Shown here: positions 37,834-47,162 of the stretch, piece by piece | How the letters are laid out: each line of letters opens with the position of its first letter | How positions within the stretch are numbered: position 1 is the stretch's first letter | Assembly (NCBI RefSeq): GCF_009617595.1 | Contig: NZ_WIXK01000002.1 | Coordinates: forward strand, 186,001-250,000 | DNA from: Tritonibacter aquimaris | Lineage (GTDB): Bacteria > Pseudomonadota > Alphaproteobacteria > Rhodobacterales > Rhodobacteraceae | DNA length: 64,000 nt | Direction of reading: 5' to 3' | Program-made: the position numbers and the translations under genes | The notes under the pieces: generated by a model | The model's input: only the letters and a program-made list of their open reading frames with translations | Databases searched by the model: none | What the model was told of the DNA's origin: nothing

Positions 37834-38654
37834 CGGCGTGCGCTCCAGCTGATGGAAACATGGCGGCGGGTGTGAAATTCACCCATCAGACCAATCACGA
37901 TCAGCACCAAGGCAACAGTCAGCGCATATTGCCAGCTGCTGAAATGCGGGTTGTAGTTCTTGAACATATAGCCGCGGGCCTGGTCGATGCAGTGAAACAA
38001 CGGGTTCCAATCAAACATCACCAGCATGCTGCTCGGCAAAGTATTGGCCAGAAACATTTTGCCTGAGGCGATCATATTGGCGCGTTGGTAGATGGTTGAA
38101 AGCACGCCAACAAGCGAGGGAACCCACGGTTTAAGTACCAAGAGAACCAGCCCGACGCAGGAACCTGTTAGCCAAGCCAGAAGCATCATCGCGTAAGATG
38201 AGATCGGATCAACAATGACCACTGGGGTGAAGGCGACGTGGTAGCCAAACAGGATCAGCAGCATTGAAAGTGTCTGTAGATAAAGCGAGCCGAGTGCCGC
38301 CGAGAGAATCGCCACAATGGTATTCATAGGCGCGTGTTGCATCATAGGGCTGCTTGGGCCTTCGGCTCCAGCAACGGCGCTTACGGCTTTTGTGTGGGTC
38401 AGAAACAGGAAGATGCCCGACATCACATAGAGCAGGAAATCGCCCCGGATTGCGGCGCCACGCAGCCCCAGCAATGAGAACATAACGTAAAAGATCGCAA
38501 CAAACATGATGGCTTGCAACATGTTTAGGCCCAAAGCGATGAGCGCGTTGTTATGTTTTGAACGCACGCTACGCACGATCGCGTGAAAGACCACCTCGAG
38601 CATGTCGAGGAGGCCGTGAATTACCGACGCTTTGCGTTGCTGCTGTTCAAACAT
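37830..38654 (-). CDS. ABC-2 type polysaccharide export permease
   Basis: A 274-residue membrane protein with about six hydrophobic segments typical of KpsM/Wzm permeases: LNMLQAIMFVAIFYVMFSLL near the N-terminus, then FLLYVMSGIFLFL, SMLLILFGYHVAF, MLLAWLTGSCVGLVLLVL and a C-terminal helix, with the WNPLFHCIDQARGYMF motif between. It should export a lipid-linked or phospholipid-anchored glycan. No ATPase partner is in the window. The location next to cysQ, galU, galE and glycosyltransferases supports a surface-polysaccharide role, but they are separately oriented. Confidence 0.83.
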   Translation of the reverse strand: MFEQQQRKASVIHGLLDMLEVVFHAIVRSVRSKHNNALIALGLNMLQAIMFVAIFYVMFSLLGLRGAAIRGDFLLYVMSGIFLFLTHTKAVSAVAGAEGPSSPMMQHAPMNTIVAILSAALGSLYLQTLSMLLILFGYHVAFTPVVIVDPISSYAMMLLAWLTGSCVGLVLLVLKPWVPSLVGVLSTIYQRANMIASGKMFLANTLPSSMLVMFDWNPLFHCIDQARGYMFKNYNPHFSSWQYALTVALVLIVIGLMGEFHTRRHVSISWSARR

Positions 38655-38775
38655 GTGACCAATTTGGCTGATTGCTGCTCAAGATGACACGGAATTCTTG
38701 CTGTTCCGTTGCTGGAGCAGCATAAGGGGCGCGAAAATCGTTTTCAATTTCATGCCGTCGAAGCGGAGAATTAGT

Positions 38776-39573
38776 GTGACATATGACGAACTGATCCCAG
38801 TCATTCGCAAACTGGCGATCGAAGCGGGCGCCAAAATCATGGAAATTTACAATTCTGATGATTTTGAGGTGAAAGTAAAATCCGACGACAGCCCGGTCAC
38901 AGAAGCCGATGAAGCGGCAGATGCGCTGATTTCTGCAGGCCTGCGCGCGGCGTTTCCGGATGTAATGCTGGTGACCGAGGAACAATCTGCGTCGCACAAG
39001 GAACGCGGTGACACCTTCCTCATCGTGGATCCGCTGGATGGCACCAAAGAGTTCATCAACCGTCGCGGTGACTTTACCGTCAATATTGCGCTGGTTGAAA
39101 AAGGTGAGCCCACCCGCGGTGTGGTCTACGCACCCGCCCGTGAGCGCATGTTCTTTACCCTGGCAGATGGCACAGCGGTCGAAGAAACAGGTGCCTTTGA
39201 TCCTGAAACCATTGGTGAGACACGGCCAATCCGCGTAGCAGACAGTAACAATGATGCGCTGATGATTGTGGCCTCAAAGTCTCATCGTGATCAGGCGACT
39301 GAGGACTACATTAACAAATACCAGGTGAAAGATAGTAAAAGCGCAGGCTCATCTTTGAAGTTCTGCCTTGTTGCTACGGGCGAAGCAGACCTTTACCCGC
39401 GCGTTGGCCGGACCATGGAGTGGGATACCGCTGCCGGTCACGCAGTGTTGCTGGGTGCAGGTGGTCAGGTTGTGCGGTTCGATAATCACGAGCCCCTTCT
39501 GTATGGCAAAGAAGGTTATGCAAATCCCTTCTTCATCGCCCATGCGCCTGGTGTTGAACTGAAACAAGCCTGA
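38776..39573 (+). CDS. cysQ: 3'(2'),5'-bisphosphate nucleotidase CysQ
   Basis: CysQ dephosphorylates PAP, the by-product of PAPS-dependent sulfation and reduction. The 265-residue protein has DSPVTEAD (38-45), TEEQ (67-70), DPLDGTKEF (85-93) and GRTMEWDTAAGHA, the metal and Li+-sensitive phosphatase motifs. A GTG at 38776 is chosen because GGAG lies about seven bases upstream, whereas the Met at 38752 has none. It is divergent from the export permease and upstream of galU, close to the sulfotransferase at 45742. Confidence 0.9.
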   Translation: MTYDELIPVIRKLAIEAGAKIMEIYNSDDFEVKVKSDDSPVTEADEAADALISAGLRAAFPDVMLVTEEQSASHKERGDTFLIVDPLDGTKEFINRRGDFTVNIALVEKGEPTRGVVYAPARERMFFTLADGTAVEETGAFDPETIGETRPIRVADSNNDALMIVASKSHRDQATEDYINKYQVKDSKSAGSSLKFCLVATGEADLYPRVGRTMEWDTAAGHAVLLGAGGQVVRFDNHEPLLYGKEGYANPFFIAHAPGVELKQA

Positions 39574-39926
39574 TCTCTGGCAGAGTGAGGACTTTGGGGA
39601 ATCGCGGGTTGGAAACCCTTACTTGTTTCTTGCTGCGAGGCGGTGTCATTTGCTTTGGTATAGGTGCCCTGTTTTTGTGTGGTGAACAATTCTTACTAAG
39701 AAGATGGAATTTGCAGATAAAGTGTGTGCAATGGTGAATTTTCGCCAAGAAATCACCCATTTTCTCGTGCAAATGTACACAAAGGTTTAACCTATAGTAC
39801 TAAGGACAAGATGAACTAAACCCGGTGTTCCTCCCCAATATGCCGGGGATATATATAAACGAAATTCGACTTTTCCTTGGCCTCGGTCAGGAACGGTCTT
39901 TGTGGTATGAAAAAAGAGAGCGAGTT
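39574..39926 (+). other. 353-base non-coding region upstream of galU
   Basis: No credible gene. It is AT-rich in its second half. A -10-like TATAGT (39792-39797) and a TATATATAA stretch near 39849 are present but neither has a good -35 box, so no promoter is called. A short hairpin GGGTT/AACCC lies near 39607. It probably holds the galU promoter and cysQ transcript end. Confidence 0.4.
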
Positions 39927-40820
39927 ATGCGCAAAAAGGTTACCAAAGCTATTTTTCCAGTTGCTGGACTGGGCACCCGTTTCCTTCCTGCGACCAAATC
40001 GGTTCCAAAAGAAATCATGACACTGGTGGATCGTCCACTTGTTCAATACGCAATTGATGAAGCGCGCGCGGCTGGCATCAAAGAATTCATCTTTGTTACC
40101 TCACGCGGTAAAGGCGCTTTGGAAGACTACTTTGACCACTCTCCGATCCTTGAAAAAGAGCTTGAGCGTAAGGGCAAGGATGAATTGCTGGCTGCGCTGC
40201 GCGAGACCAATATGGATTCTGGTGCCATCGCGTATATCCGTCAGCATCAGGCGCTTGGCCTTGGTCACGCAGTATGGTGCGCGCGTCGTCTGATTGCGGA
40301 TGAACCGTTTGCAGTGATCTTGCCCGATGATGTTATCGCAGGTGAAACACCTTGCCTTAAGCAGATGATCGAAGCCTATGAAGAAACCGGCGGCAACATG
40401 GTTGCTGCGATGGAAGTGGCACCTGAAAAAGCCTCTTCTTACGGTGTTTTGGACGTGAAAAACGATATGGGTTCCGTCGTCGAAGCACGCGGTATGGTTG
40501 AAAAACCAAAGCAAGAAGAAGCGCCTTCCAATCTTGCTGTTATTGGCCGCTATATCTTGGCACCTTCGGTCATGAACAATCTGAATGACATGAAAGAAGG
40601 CGCTGGCGGAGAAATCCAGCTTACCGATGCGATTGCGGACGACATCAAAAAAGATGTGCCGGTTTACGGCTATCGCTTCCGTGGTCAGCGTTTTGACTGT
40701 GGCTCCAAAGCAGGCTTCTTGCAGGCAACTGTGGCCTTTGCTCTGGCACGTGAAGAGCTGCGCGATGAGCTGATGGGCTATATCCAGGAAGTGGCTCAGA
40801 TGGATAAGGCTGCGCAATAA
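39927..40820 (+). CDS. galU: UTP--glucose-1-phosphate uridylyltransferase
   Basis: GalU makes UDP-glucose for cell-surface glycans. The 297-residue protein has the nucleotidyltransferase N-terminus FPVAGLGTRFLPATKSVPKE, then MVEKPKQEEAPSNLAVIGRY and the GAGGEIQLTDAI block, all typical. ATG 39927 follows AGAGAGCGAG; an in-frame Met at 39825 would add 34 unlikely residues. galE starts 46 bases further on. Confidence 0.96.
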   Translation: MRKKVTKAIFPVAGLGTRFLPATKSVPKEIMTLVDRPLVQYAIDEARAAGIKEFIFVTSRGKGALEDYFDHSPILEKELERKGKDELLAALRETNMDSGAIAYIRQHQALGLGHAVWCARRLIADEPFAVILPDDVIAGETPCLKQMIEAYEETGGNMVAAMEVAPEKASSYGVLDVKNDMGSVVEARGMVEKPKQEEAPSNLAVIGRYILAPSVMNNLNDMKEGAGGEIQLTDAIADDIKKDVPVYGYRFRGQRFDCGSKAGFLQATVAFALAREELRDELMGYIQEVAQMDKAAQ

Positions 40821-40865
40821 GCGCGGCCTGTTCACCACAACTCGGTGAAGTGAAGGACTGACAGG

Positions 40866-41849
40866 TTGAAGACTGTACTTGTAACGGGTGGCGCGGGATA
40901 CATTGGATCCCACGCCTGCAAAGCACTGAAGGCGGCAGGCTATACACCTGTTACATACGACAATCTGGTTACAGGTTGGCAAGATGCGGTGAAGTTTGGT
41001 CCCTTTGAACAGGGTGATTTGACCGATCGCGCGCGCCTGGATGAGGTTTTTGCCAAATACAAACCCAGTGCTGTGATGCATTTTGCAGCATTGAGCCAGG
41101 TGGGCGAAGCGATGTCTGAGCCCGGTAAATACTGGGCCAATAATGTTGGTGGTTCTCTGAACCTGGTTGAGGCTGCCGTTGCGGCGGGGTGCCTCGATTT
41201 TGTGTTTTCGTCGACCTGTGCCACCTATGGTGAGCACGACAACGTCGTACTGGATGAGAACACGCTGCAGCAGCCGCTGAACGCCTATGGTGCCAGCAAA
41301 CGCGCGGTTGAAGATATACTGAAAGATTTTGAGGCGGCCTATGGTCTGCGCTCGGTCATTTTCCGGTATTTCAACGTAGCGGGTGCGGATCCTGAGGCAG
41401 AAGTTGGTGAATTCCACCAGCCGGAAACCCATCTCATTCCATTGATGATTCATGCCATCAAAGGGGAGCGCGACGCGCTGACCGTCTTTGGCACCGATTA
41501 CGACACGCCGGATGGAACCTGCATTCGTGACTATGTGCATGTGTGCGACCTGGTGGACGCGCATGTGCTTGGGGTGAAATGGCTGGAAGACGGAAAAGGC
41601 AGCCGGGTGTTTAACCTTGGCACCGGGTCCGGGTTCTCGGTGATGGAAGTGATTGATAATTCGCGTGGCGTTACCAATTGCGAAGTGCCCTATAATATCG
41701 GGCCACGCCGCGGTGGAGATTGCACCAAACTGGTGTCTGGATCGACGCGCGCGATTTCTGAATTGGGCTGGGAGCCGAAACGCTCAAGTCTGCAAGAAAT
41801 GATTTCCGACGCCTGGCGTTGGCATCAGAGCGGCCACTACATCAAATAA
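40866..41849 (+). CDS. galE: UDP-glucose 4-epimerase
   Basis: GalE interconverts UDP-glucose and UDP-galactose. The 327-residue extended SDR protein has GGAGYIGSHACK for NAD, SSTCATYGEH with the catalytic Ser/Thr, and the YGASK motif. The start is a TTG at 40866, giving MKTVLVTGGAG; no upstream ATG is available and a weak AAGGA precedes it. The stop codon overlaps the ATG of the next glycosyltransferase by one base, linking sugar supply and glycan assembly in one operon. Confidence 0.94.
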   Translation: MKTVLVTGGAGYIGSHACKALKAAGYTPVTYDNLVTGWQDAVKFGPFEQGDLTDRARLDEVFAKYKPSAVMHFAALSQVGEAMSEPGKYWANNVGGSLNLVEAAVAAGCLDFVFSSTCATYGEHDNVVLDENTLQQPLNAYGASKRAVEDILKDFEAAYGLRSVIFRYFNVAGADPEAEVGEFHQPETHLIPLMIHAIKGERDALTVFGTDYDTPDGTCIRDYVHVCDLVDAHVLGVKWLEDGKGSRVFNLGTGSGFSVMEVIDNSRGVTNCEVPYNIGPRRGGDCTKLVSGSTRAISELGWEPKRSSLQEMISDAWRWHQSGHYIK

Positions 41850-42886
41850 TGGCAGCGGCGGATTTACAACTGCCGCAACTCTCTTGGCGCGCTGCATATA
41901 GGCTGCGGCTGAAGCGCAAACAGCTTTTGTGGCGCGCATTTAGGGCGCGCCATCAGCTGACCGAAATTCAAAACAAAACCGCTTCTTTGACCCGCGATGA
42001 CATTGTGGCTGTGGTGGTGCTGCGCAACGAAGCATCGCGATTACCGTATTTCCTAGAGTACTATCGCAAGCTTGGAATTGCGCAGTTTCTTGTGGTCGAC
42101 AATGGCAGCGATGACGGCAGTTTTGAATATCTTAGCACCCAGCGCGACGTTTCACTTTGGCAAACACACCATAGCTATCGCGCGTCACGTTTTGGCTTGG
42201 ATTGGCTGACTTGGTTGCAGCGGCAGTATTGTCACGGGCGCTGGTGCCTGCTGGTCGATGTGGATGAGCTGCTGATCTATCAGGGGGCAGATCAGCATGG
42301 CTTGCCTGCGTTAACGCGCAAGTTAGACGATAAGGGCCAAGCGGGTCTGGGTGCCTTGATGCTGGATCTCTATCCCAAAGGGGCGCTGGCAGATCGTGAA
42401 TACCGGGTGGGGCAAGACCCGCTGGAGATTTTGAATTGGTTTGACGCGGCCCCTTATCGTGCCGCGCGCCAGATGCCTTTGGGCAATCTCTGGGTGCAGG
42501 GGGGTATGCGTGAACGGGTATTTTTTGCAGATACTCCCCGCAGGTCTCCCACGCTCAACAAGATCCCATTGCTGAAATGGGATCGATCTTATGCCTATGT
42601 GAACTCGACCCATTCCGTTTTGCCGCGCAGGCTAAATGCGCTCTATCACGGGCCCGGTACACAAGAATCATGTGGTGTTTTGCTTCACACCAAATTCCTG
42701 TCCGAGGTTGTTTCCAAATCCGAAACGGAACAACAACGACAGCAACATTTTCATACGCCAACAGATTTTGATGGGTACTATGAACGCATCATGGCGTCAC
42801 CTGATCTCTGGTGTGAAGACTCCGTGCAATATGAGGGTGATGCACAACTGGTTGAGCTAGGTCTGATGTCCAAAATCCGCTGGTAG
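41849..42886 (+). CDS. Glycosyltransferase, family 2/92-like (first of a tandem pair)
   Basis: A 345-residue cytoplasmic GT-A-type transferase. Key parts are a basic N-terminus (RLRLKRKQLLWRAFRARH), VVLRNEASRLPYFLEYYRKL, then FLVVDNGSDDGSFEYL, the DxD-like LVDVDELLIY, and a C-terminal LHTKFLSEVV segment. This matches the PF13704/GT92-like group. The ATG shares a base with the galE stop. It is clearly paralogous to the gene at 43035, over the whole length. The sugar donor and acceptor are unknown. Confidence 0.85.
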   Translation: MAAADLQLPQLSWRAAYRLRLKRKQLLWRAFRARHQLTEIQNKTASLTRDDIVAVVVLRNEASRLPYFLEYYRKLGIAQFLVVDNGSDDGSFEYLSTQRDVSLWQTHHSYRASRFGLDWLTWLQRQYCHGRWCLLVDVDELLIYQGADQHGLPALTRKLDDKGQAGLGALMLDLYPKGALADREYRVGQDPLEILNWFDAAPYRAARQMPLGNLWVQGGMRERVFFADTPRRSPTLNKIPLLKWDRSYAYVNSTHSVLPRRLNALYHGPGTQESCGVLLHTKFLSEVVSKSETEQQRQQHFHTPTDFDGYYERIMASPDLWCEDSVQYEGDAQLVELGLMSKIRW

Positions 42887-43034
42887 CCAGCTGCGCGCAA
42901 GTTCGGGATTTTACGCGGCTGCTAAGCTTTTCTAAATGCATTGAAACGCATGGTTTAACCATGACATATTGGCGAGAAATAGCGGTGTAGAGCAGTCTTG
43001 CCCGCGAATATGCGTTCAGCAGTGGGTGAAACCG

Positions 43035-44048
43035 GTGGGTCTTTGGGATTCTTATAAAATGCGTATCCGGCGAAAGCGCCGGCTTGTGCGTTGCCTGCGC
43101 AAATCCCGTGAACTGACCGCGCTGCAAGACAATACCAAACGTATTCGCCCTGATGACATCTTGCTGGTTGCAACCATGCGAAACGAAGCGGTGCGTCTGC
43201 CGTATTTCCTGGAGTATTACCGCAAACTTGGCGTCAATCATTTCCTATTTGTGGACAATGGCTCCAGCGATGGCACGCGTGAGCACCTTCAGGGCATGGA
43301 GGATGTTTCGTTCTGGCACACAAGCGCCAGCTATAAACGCGCGACCTTTGGGGTGGATTGGATGAACTACCTCAAGCGCCGCTATGCCCACGGGCATTGG
43401 GTGCTGGTGGTCGACCCGGATGAGCTGTTTGTTTATCCTTTCTGTGATACGCGCCCGTTGCGTGCACTGACGGATTGGCTGGATGACTCGGAAATCCGCA
43501 GTTTCGCGGCAATGCTGCTTGATGTGTATCCCAAGGGCGATCTGCGCACGCAGCCGGCTTATGTGGCCGGGCAAGACCCGCTGGATGTGGCCCATTGGTT
43601 TGACAGCGGCAATTATAGTGCGAGCCGCAATCCACAATATGGCAATCTTTGGATTCAGGGTGGTGTACGGGCACGCACCCTGTTTGCAGATACCCCCAAA
43701 AAAGCGCCCGCGCTCAATAAAATCCCCTTGGTTAAATGGGACCGGAAATATTGCTACGTTAGTTCCACCCATTCGATCTTGCCGCGGGGGCTAAACCAAA
43801 CCTATGAAACCAACGGTGGTGAAAAGGCCAGCGGCGTGCTGCTGCACACCAAGTTTTTGAACACATTCTCTGAGAAAGCCGAAGAAGAGCGTAGCCGGAA
43901 ACAGCATTACGCCAACTCAAGTGAATATGCGGCCTATGCGGATCTTTCGGATCAGCAGGCCGAACTTTGGTGCAAATGGAGCGAACGTTATATTAACTGG
44001 CGCCAGCTGGAAATTCTGGGGCTGATGTCCAAAGGGAACTGGGCGTGA
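43035..44048 (+). CDS. Glycosyltransferase, family 2/92-like (second of a tandem pair)
   Basis: A paralogue of the upstream glycosyltransferase, about 337 residues from the GTG at 43035 (giving GLWDSYKMRIRRKRRL). It shares TMRNEAVRLPYFLEYYRKLG, FLFVDNGSSDGTREHL, VVDPDELFVYP and HTKFLNTF. The start is uncertain: a TTG at 42969 and GTG at 43026 are also possible, and no strong ribosome binding site is seen. It is separated from the first copy by about 150 bases and its stop overlaps the GTG of the next gene. Confidence 0.83.
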   Translation: MGLWDSYKMRIRRKRRLVRCLRKSRELTALQDNTKRIRPDDILLVATMRNEAVRLPYFLEYYRKLGVNHFLFVDNGSSDGTREHLQGMEDVSFWHTSASYKRATFGVDWMNYLKRRYAHGHWVLVVDPDELFVYPFCDTRPLRALTDWLDDSEIRSFAAMLLDVYPKGDLRTQPAYVAGQDPLDVAHWFDSGNYSASRNPQYGNLWIQGGVRARTLFADTPKKAPALNKIPLVKWDRKYCYVSSTHSILPRGLNQTYETNGGEKASGVLLHTKFLNTFSEKAEEERSRKQHYANSSEYAAYADLSDQQAELWCKWSERYINWRQLEILGLMSKGNWA

Positions 44049-45745
44049 GCACGCTGGGTATTGTGATGCTGGTGCACACGGCGTTGCCGAGGGCTGCACA
44101 GGTGGCACGGCACTGGACCGCGGCGGGATGCCCGGTGGTGATCCATGTGGATCGCAAGGTGGCGCCCGACAGCTACAATCAATTTGTAAAAACCCTCTCG
44201 GATGACCGGTTGGTGTCTTTTTGCAAACGGCACCGCTGTGAATGGGGCGGTTGGGGGCTTGTTGCTGCATCACAGGCCGGGGCAGAACAAATGCTGAAAT
44301 CCTGGCCCGAGGTTGGACACGTCTACCTGACGTCCGGCTCCTGCCTGCCCTTGCGCCCGATCTGTGAGCTGCAAAGCTATCTGAGCGCGCGTGCAAAAAC
44401 GGACTTTATCGAAAGCGCCACCACCGCAGATGTACCCTGGACTGTGGGCGGATTGAGCGCGGAGCGATTTACACTGCGCTTTCCCTTCTCTTGGAAGAAG
44501 CGACGTGCGTTGTTTGATGGCTATGTCAATCTACAACGCCGGATAGGGTTTCGCCGTCGTATCCCGGCTGGATTGGTTCCACATATGGGCAGCCAGTGGT
44601 GGTGTCTGACCCGGAAGACGCTGAGCGCGATTCTCAATGATGCTGATCGTGAGATCTATGAAAGTTATTTCCGCCGCGTGTGGATCCCGGATGAAAGCTA
44701 TTTCCAGTCTTTGGCACGGCTGCATTCGGTGAATATCGAAAGCCGGTCTTTGACGCTGTCGAAGTTTGATTATCAAGGCAAACCACATGTGTTTTACGAC
44801 GATCACCTGCATCTGCTGCGGCGGTCTGATTGTTTTGTTGCACGCAAAATCTGGCCACAGGCCGGGCGTCTCTATCAGGCGTTTCTAACCCCTGAGCGGG
44901 GTGAGCGACCCCCCACCGAGCCAAATCCGCGCAAAATAGATCGGGTGTTTGAAAAGGCGGTTGAGCGGCGCACACGTGGCCGCGCGGGTCTTTATATGCA
45001 AAGCCGTCAACCTCGCGAAGGGATGGAGAACGGCATTAGCGCTGCGAATTATTCGGTGTTCCAGGGGTTTTCTGAGCTGTTTGATGGGTTTGAACACTGG
45101 CTTGAGCAAGCGACCAAATCCAAAGTGCACGGGCATCTGTTTGCGCCTGAGCGCGTTGAATTTGCCGAGCATCAAAGTGTTTATGCCGGCGCTCTTAGTG
45201 ATAGCGCGGCTTTGCGCGATTATGACTGCGAAGGCTTTCTCACCAATCTGATTTGGAACACACGCGGTGAGAGGCAATGTTTCCAGTTTGGTCCGCGGGA
45301 TACCCAGGGCGTTGCACATATCATGGCGCGCGATACAAACGCGCAGATCTCGGTGATTTCCGGTGCTTGGGCGGTGCCTTTGTTTAAATCCGGCGGGGAT
45401 TTTGACGCGCTGCGCCGTGAGGCTGCGCGCCTGCAAAGCATCGAAGCAGAGCATCTGCGTATTTTACGTTCGCATGGGGCCAAGGCGCGTATCAGAATCT
45501 GGTCGATGGCAGAATTTATTGAGATGCCCTCTGAGGCATTGCAGGTGATTGTAGATGAAATCACCCTTGGTGGGCGCGCGGATTTTGGAGATATGCCCAA
45601 GATGGTAGATCTCGATGGGTTTGGTCAGTTCCTGCAGAACCTGAAAAATCAGGGTATGCACCCCTATCTGATGGGGGATTTCCCGATCGAACCGCTCGCA
45701 CAGAAGCGGCCCACTTTGGCACGGAAGGCATATGTGGTGCGATGA
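44045..45745 (+). CDS. Core-2/I-branching-type beta-1,6-N-acetylglucosaminyltransferase-like protein
   Basis: A 566-residue protein. The N-terminal 290 residues fit the GT14 Branch fold: LGIVMLVHTALPRAAQVARH, VIHVDRKV, then HVYLTSGSCLPLRP, the GSQWWCLTRKT segment and WIPDESYFQSL. A second domain of about 270 residues follows, seen in some alphaproteobacterial members and not otherwise recognised; it has FLTNLIWNTRGERQC and KSGGDFDALR. The GTG start overlaps the upstream TGA, and the stop overlaps the sulfotransferase ATG. Function as a branching or linker transferase is inferred. Confidence 0.83.
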   Translation: MSTLGIVMLVHTALPRAAQVARHWTAAGCPVVIHVDRKVAPDSYNQFVKTLSDDRLVSFCKRHRCEWGGWGLVAASQAGAEQMLKSWPEVGHVYLTSGSCLPLRPICELQSYLSARAKTDFIESATTADVPWTVGGLSAERFTLRFPFSWKKRRALFDGYVNLQRRIGFRRRIPAGLVPHMGSQWWCLTRKTLSAILNDADREIYESYFRRVWIPDESYFQSLARLHSVNIESRSLTLSKFDYQGKPHVFYDDHLHLLRRSDCFVARKIWPQAGRLYQAFLTPERGERPPTEPNPRKIDRVFEKAVERRTRGRAGLYMQSRQPREGMENGISAANYSVFQGFSELFDGFEHWLEQATKSKVHGHLFAPERVEFAEHQSVYAGALSDSAALRDYDCEGFLTNLIWNTRGERQCFQFGPRDTQGVAHIMARDTNAQISVISGAWAVPLFKSGGDFDALRREAARLQSIEAEHLRILRSHGAKARIRIWSMAEFIEMPSEALQVIVDEITLGGRADFGDMPKMVDLDGFGQFLQNLKNQGMHPYLMGDFPIEPLAQKRPTLARKAYVVR

Positions 45746-47157
45746 CGGCAGCATTTGATTATTTTGTTATCTTTGCAGAGATGCGCACGGGTTCCAATTT
45801 TCTGGAAAGCAATCTCAACGCGCTAGCGGAGGTAAGCTGTCATGGCGAAGCTTTTAATCCCGTGTTTGTTGGCTACCCTAAATATGAGGATCTGTTGGGG
45901 TTGACGCTTGAAGCGCGTGACGCCGCCCCTTTTGAATTGCTAGATCGTATGAAAGCAGCAGAAGGGCTGAATGGATTTCGGTATTTCCATGACCATGATC
46001 CGCGTGTGTTGGAACATGTGCTGGATGATCCGCGCTGCGCCAAAATTGTGCTGACGCGAAACCCTCTCGAAAGCTATGTATCGCTGAAAATCGCCCGTGA
46101 GACCGGGCAGTGGAAACTCACCAATGTAAAGCGGCATAAATCAGCGTTGGTGGATTTTAATGCGGATGAGTTCAGTGCGCATTTGGAAGGGCTACAGCGC
46201 TTTCAAATCGAGCTGATGCAGGGGCTGCAACAGCGAGGGCAAACCGCCTTTTATCTTGCATATGAAGATCTTCAGAACCTTGAGGCGATGAATGGATTGG
46301 CGCAGTGGCTGGGGGTGTCAGATCGACTAAGCGCGCTTGATAACAAGCTTAAGCCGCAAAACCCAGATCCTATCCAAAGCAAGCTGAGCAATCCACAGGC
46401 GCTGGAAACGGCGTTTGACGCACTTGATGTGTTTAACCTGTCGCGCACGCCTTGCTTTGAGCCGCGCCGGGGCCCGGCGGTGCGCGACTATATCGGCGCA
46501 GCAGAGACCCCGCTTTTGTTCATGCCCATCGCAGGCGGGCATAATACACCGATTTTGCGCTGGATGGCGGCGCTGGACGGTGTCCAGTTGAATGACTTGA
46601 ACGAGATCACAGGCCAGAAGGACCTGCGCGGTTGGATGCGTGCGCGTCCTGGCTATCGCAGTTTTACCGCGCTGAGCCACCCGGTTGAGCGCGCATTTGA
46701 TGTGTTCTGTTCTGACGTTCTTCACAGCAAGGAGCCGCGCTACAAGAAGATACGCACGCTTTTGCGCGGCCACTACGCAGTGGAGCTGCCGGAGCGCGGT
46801 ACTGCGGGCGCTTCTGCCTATCGCAGCGGGTTTGTTGCGTTTCTCGATTTGGTGAAACGTGCGTTGAACGGGCAGAGCGTTGTGCGCGTTGATCCACGCT
46901 GGGCGTCGCAGTCGCAGATATTGATGGGCTTCAAAGAGCTCTGCCCACCAGATTTCGTTTTCCGCCAGTCAGAGCTTGCGCTGGATTTGCCCTATTTGGC
47001 GCAAAAACTAGGGGTAGATGCGTCCGCTGATTTTATCACGGCTGAACGCGCCGAGCCTCATTTGGCTGAGGTCTATGATCAGACGGTAGAAGACGCTGCC
47101 CGCGCAGCTTACCGGCGGGATTATCTGTTGTTTGGGTTTCAAGATTGGGCTGAGTGA
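45742..47157 (+). CDS. Double sulfotransferase-like protein
   Basis: A 471-residue protein with two sulfotransferase-like halves. The first (about 5-210) has EMRTGSNFLESNLNALAEVS, which contains the PAPS 5'-phosphosulfate loop, and IVLTRNPLESYVSLKIAR, typical of the 3'-phosphate site in Stf0-like enzymes. The second (about 255-470) begins PLLFMPIAGGHNTPILRWMA, then TALSHPVERAFDVF and a WASQSQILMG segment, reminiscent of sulfotransferase family 2, but its PSB loop is altered. So one active and one possibly substrate-binding domain is likely. It is the last gene of the glycan operon (ATGA overlap). Confidence 0.83.
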   Translation: MTAAFDYFVIFAEMRTGSNFLESNLNALAEVSCHGEAFNPVFVGYPKYEDLLGLTLEARDAAPFELLDRMKAAEGLNGFRYFHDHDPRVLEHVLDDPRCAKIVLTRNPLESYVSLKIARETGQWKLTNVKRHKSALVDFNADEFSAHLEGLQRFQIELMQGLQQRGQTAFYLAYEDLQNLEAMNGLAQWLGVSDRLSALDNKLKPQNPDPIQSKLSNPQALETAFDALDVFNLSRTPCFEPRRGPAVRDYIGAAETPLLFMPIAGGHNTPILRWMAALDGVQLNDLNEITGQKDLRGWMRARPGYRSFTALSHPVERAFDVFCSDVLHSKEPRYKKIRTLLRGHYAVELPERGTAGASAYRSGFVAFLDLVKRALNGQSVVRVDPRWASQSQILMGFKELCPPDFVFRQSELALDLPYLAQKLGVDASADFITAERAEPHLAEVYDQTVEDAARAAYRRDYLLFGFQDWAE

Positions 47158-47162
47158 TTTGC

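Noticed and set aside
40101-41564. 487-codon minus-strand frame opposite galU and galE
   Set aside because: Spans two well-supported genes on the other strand; its Cys/His-rich translation is typical of an antisense shadow.
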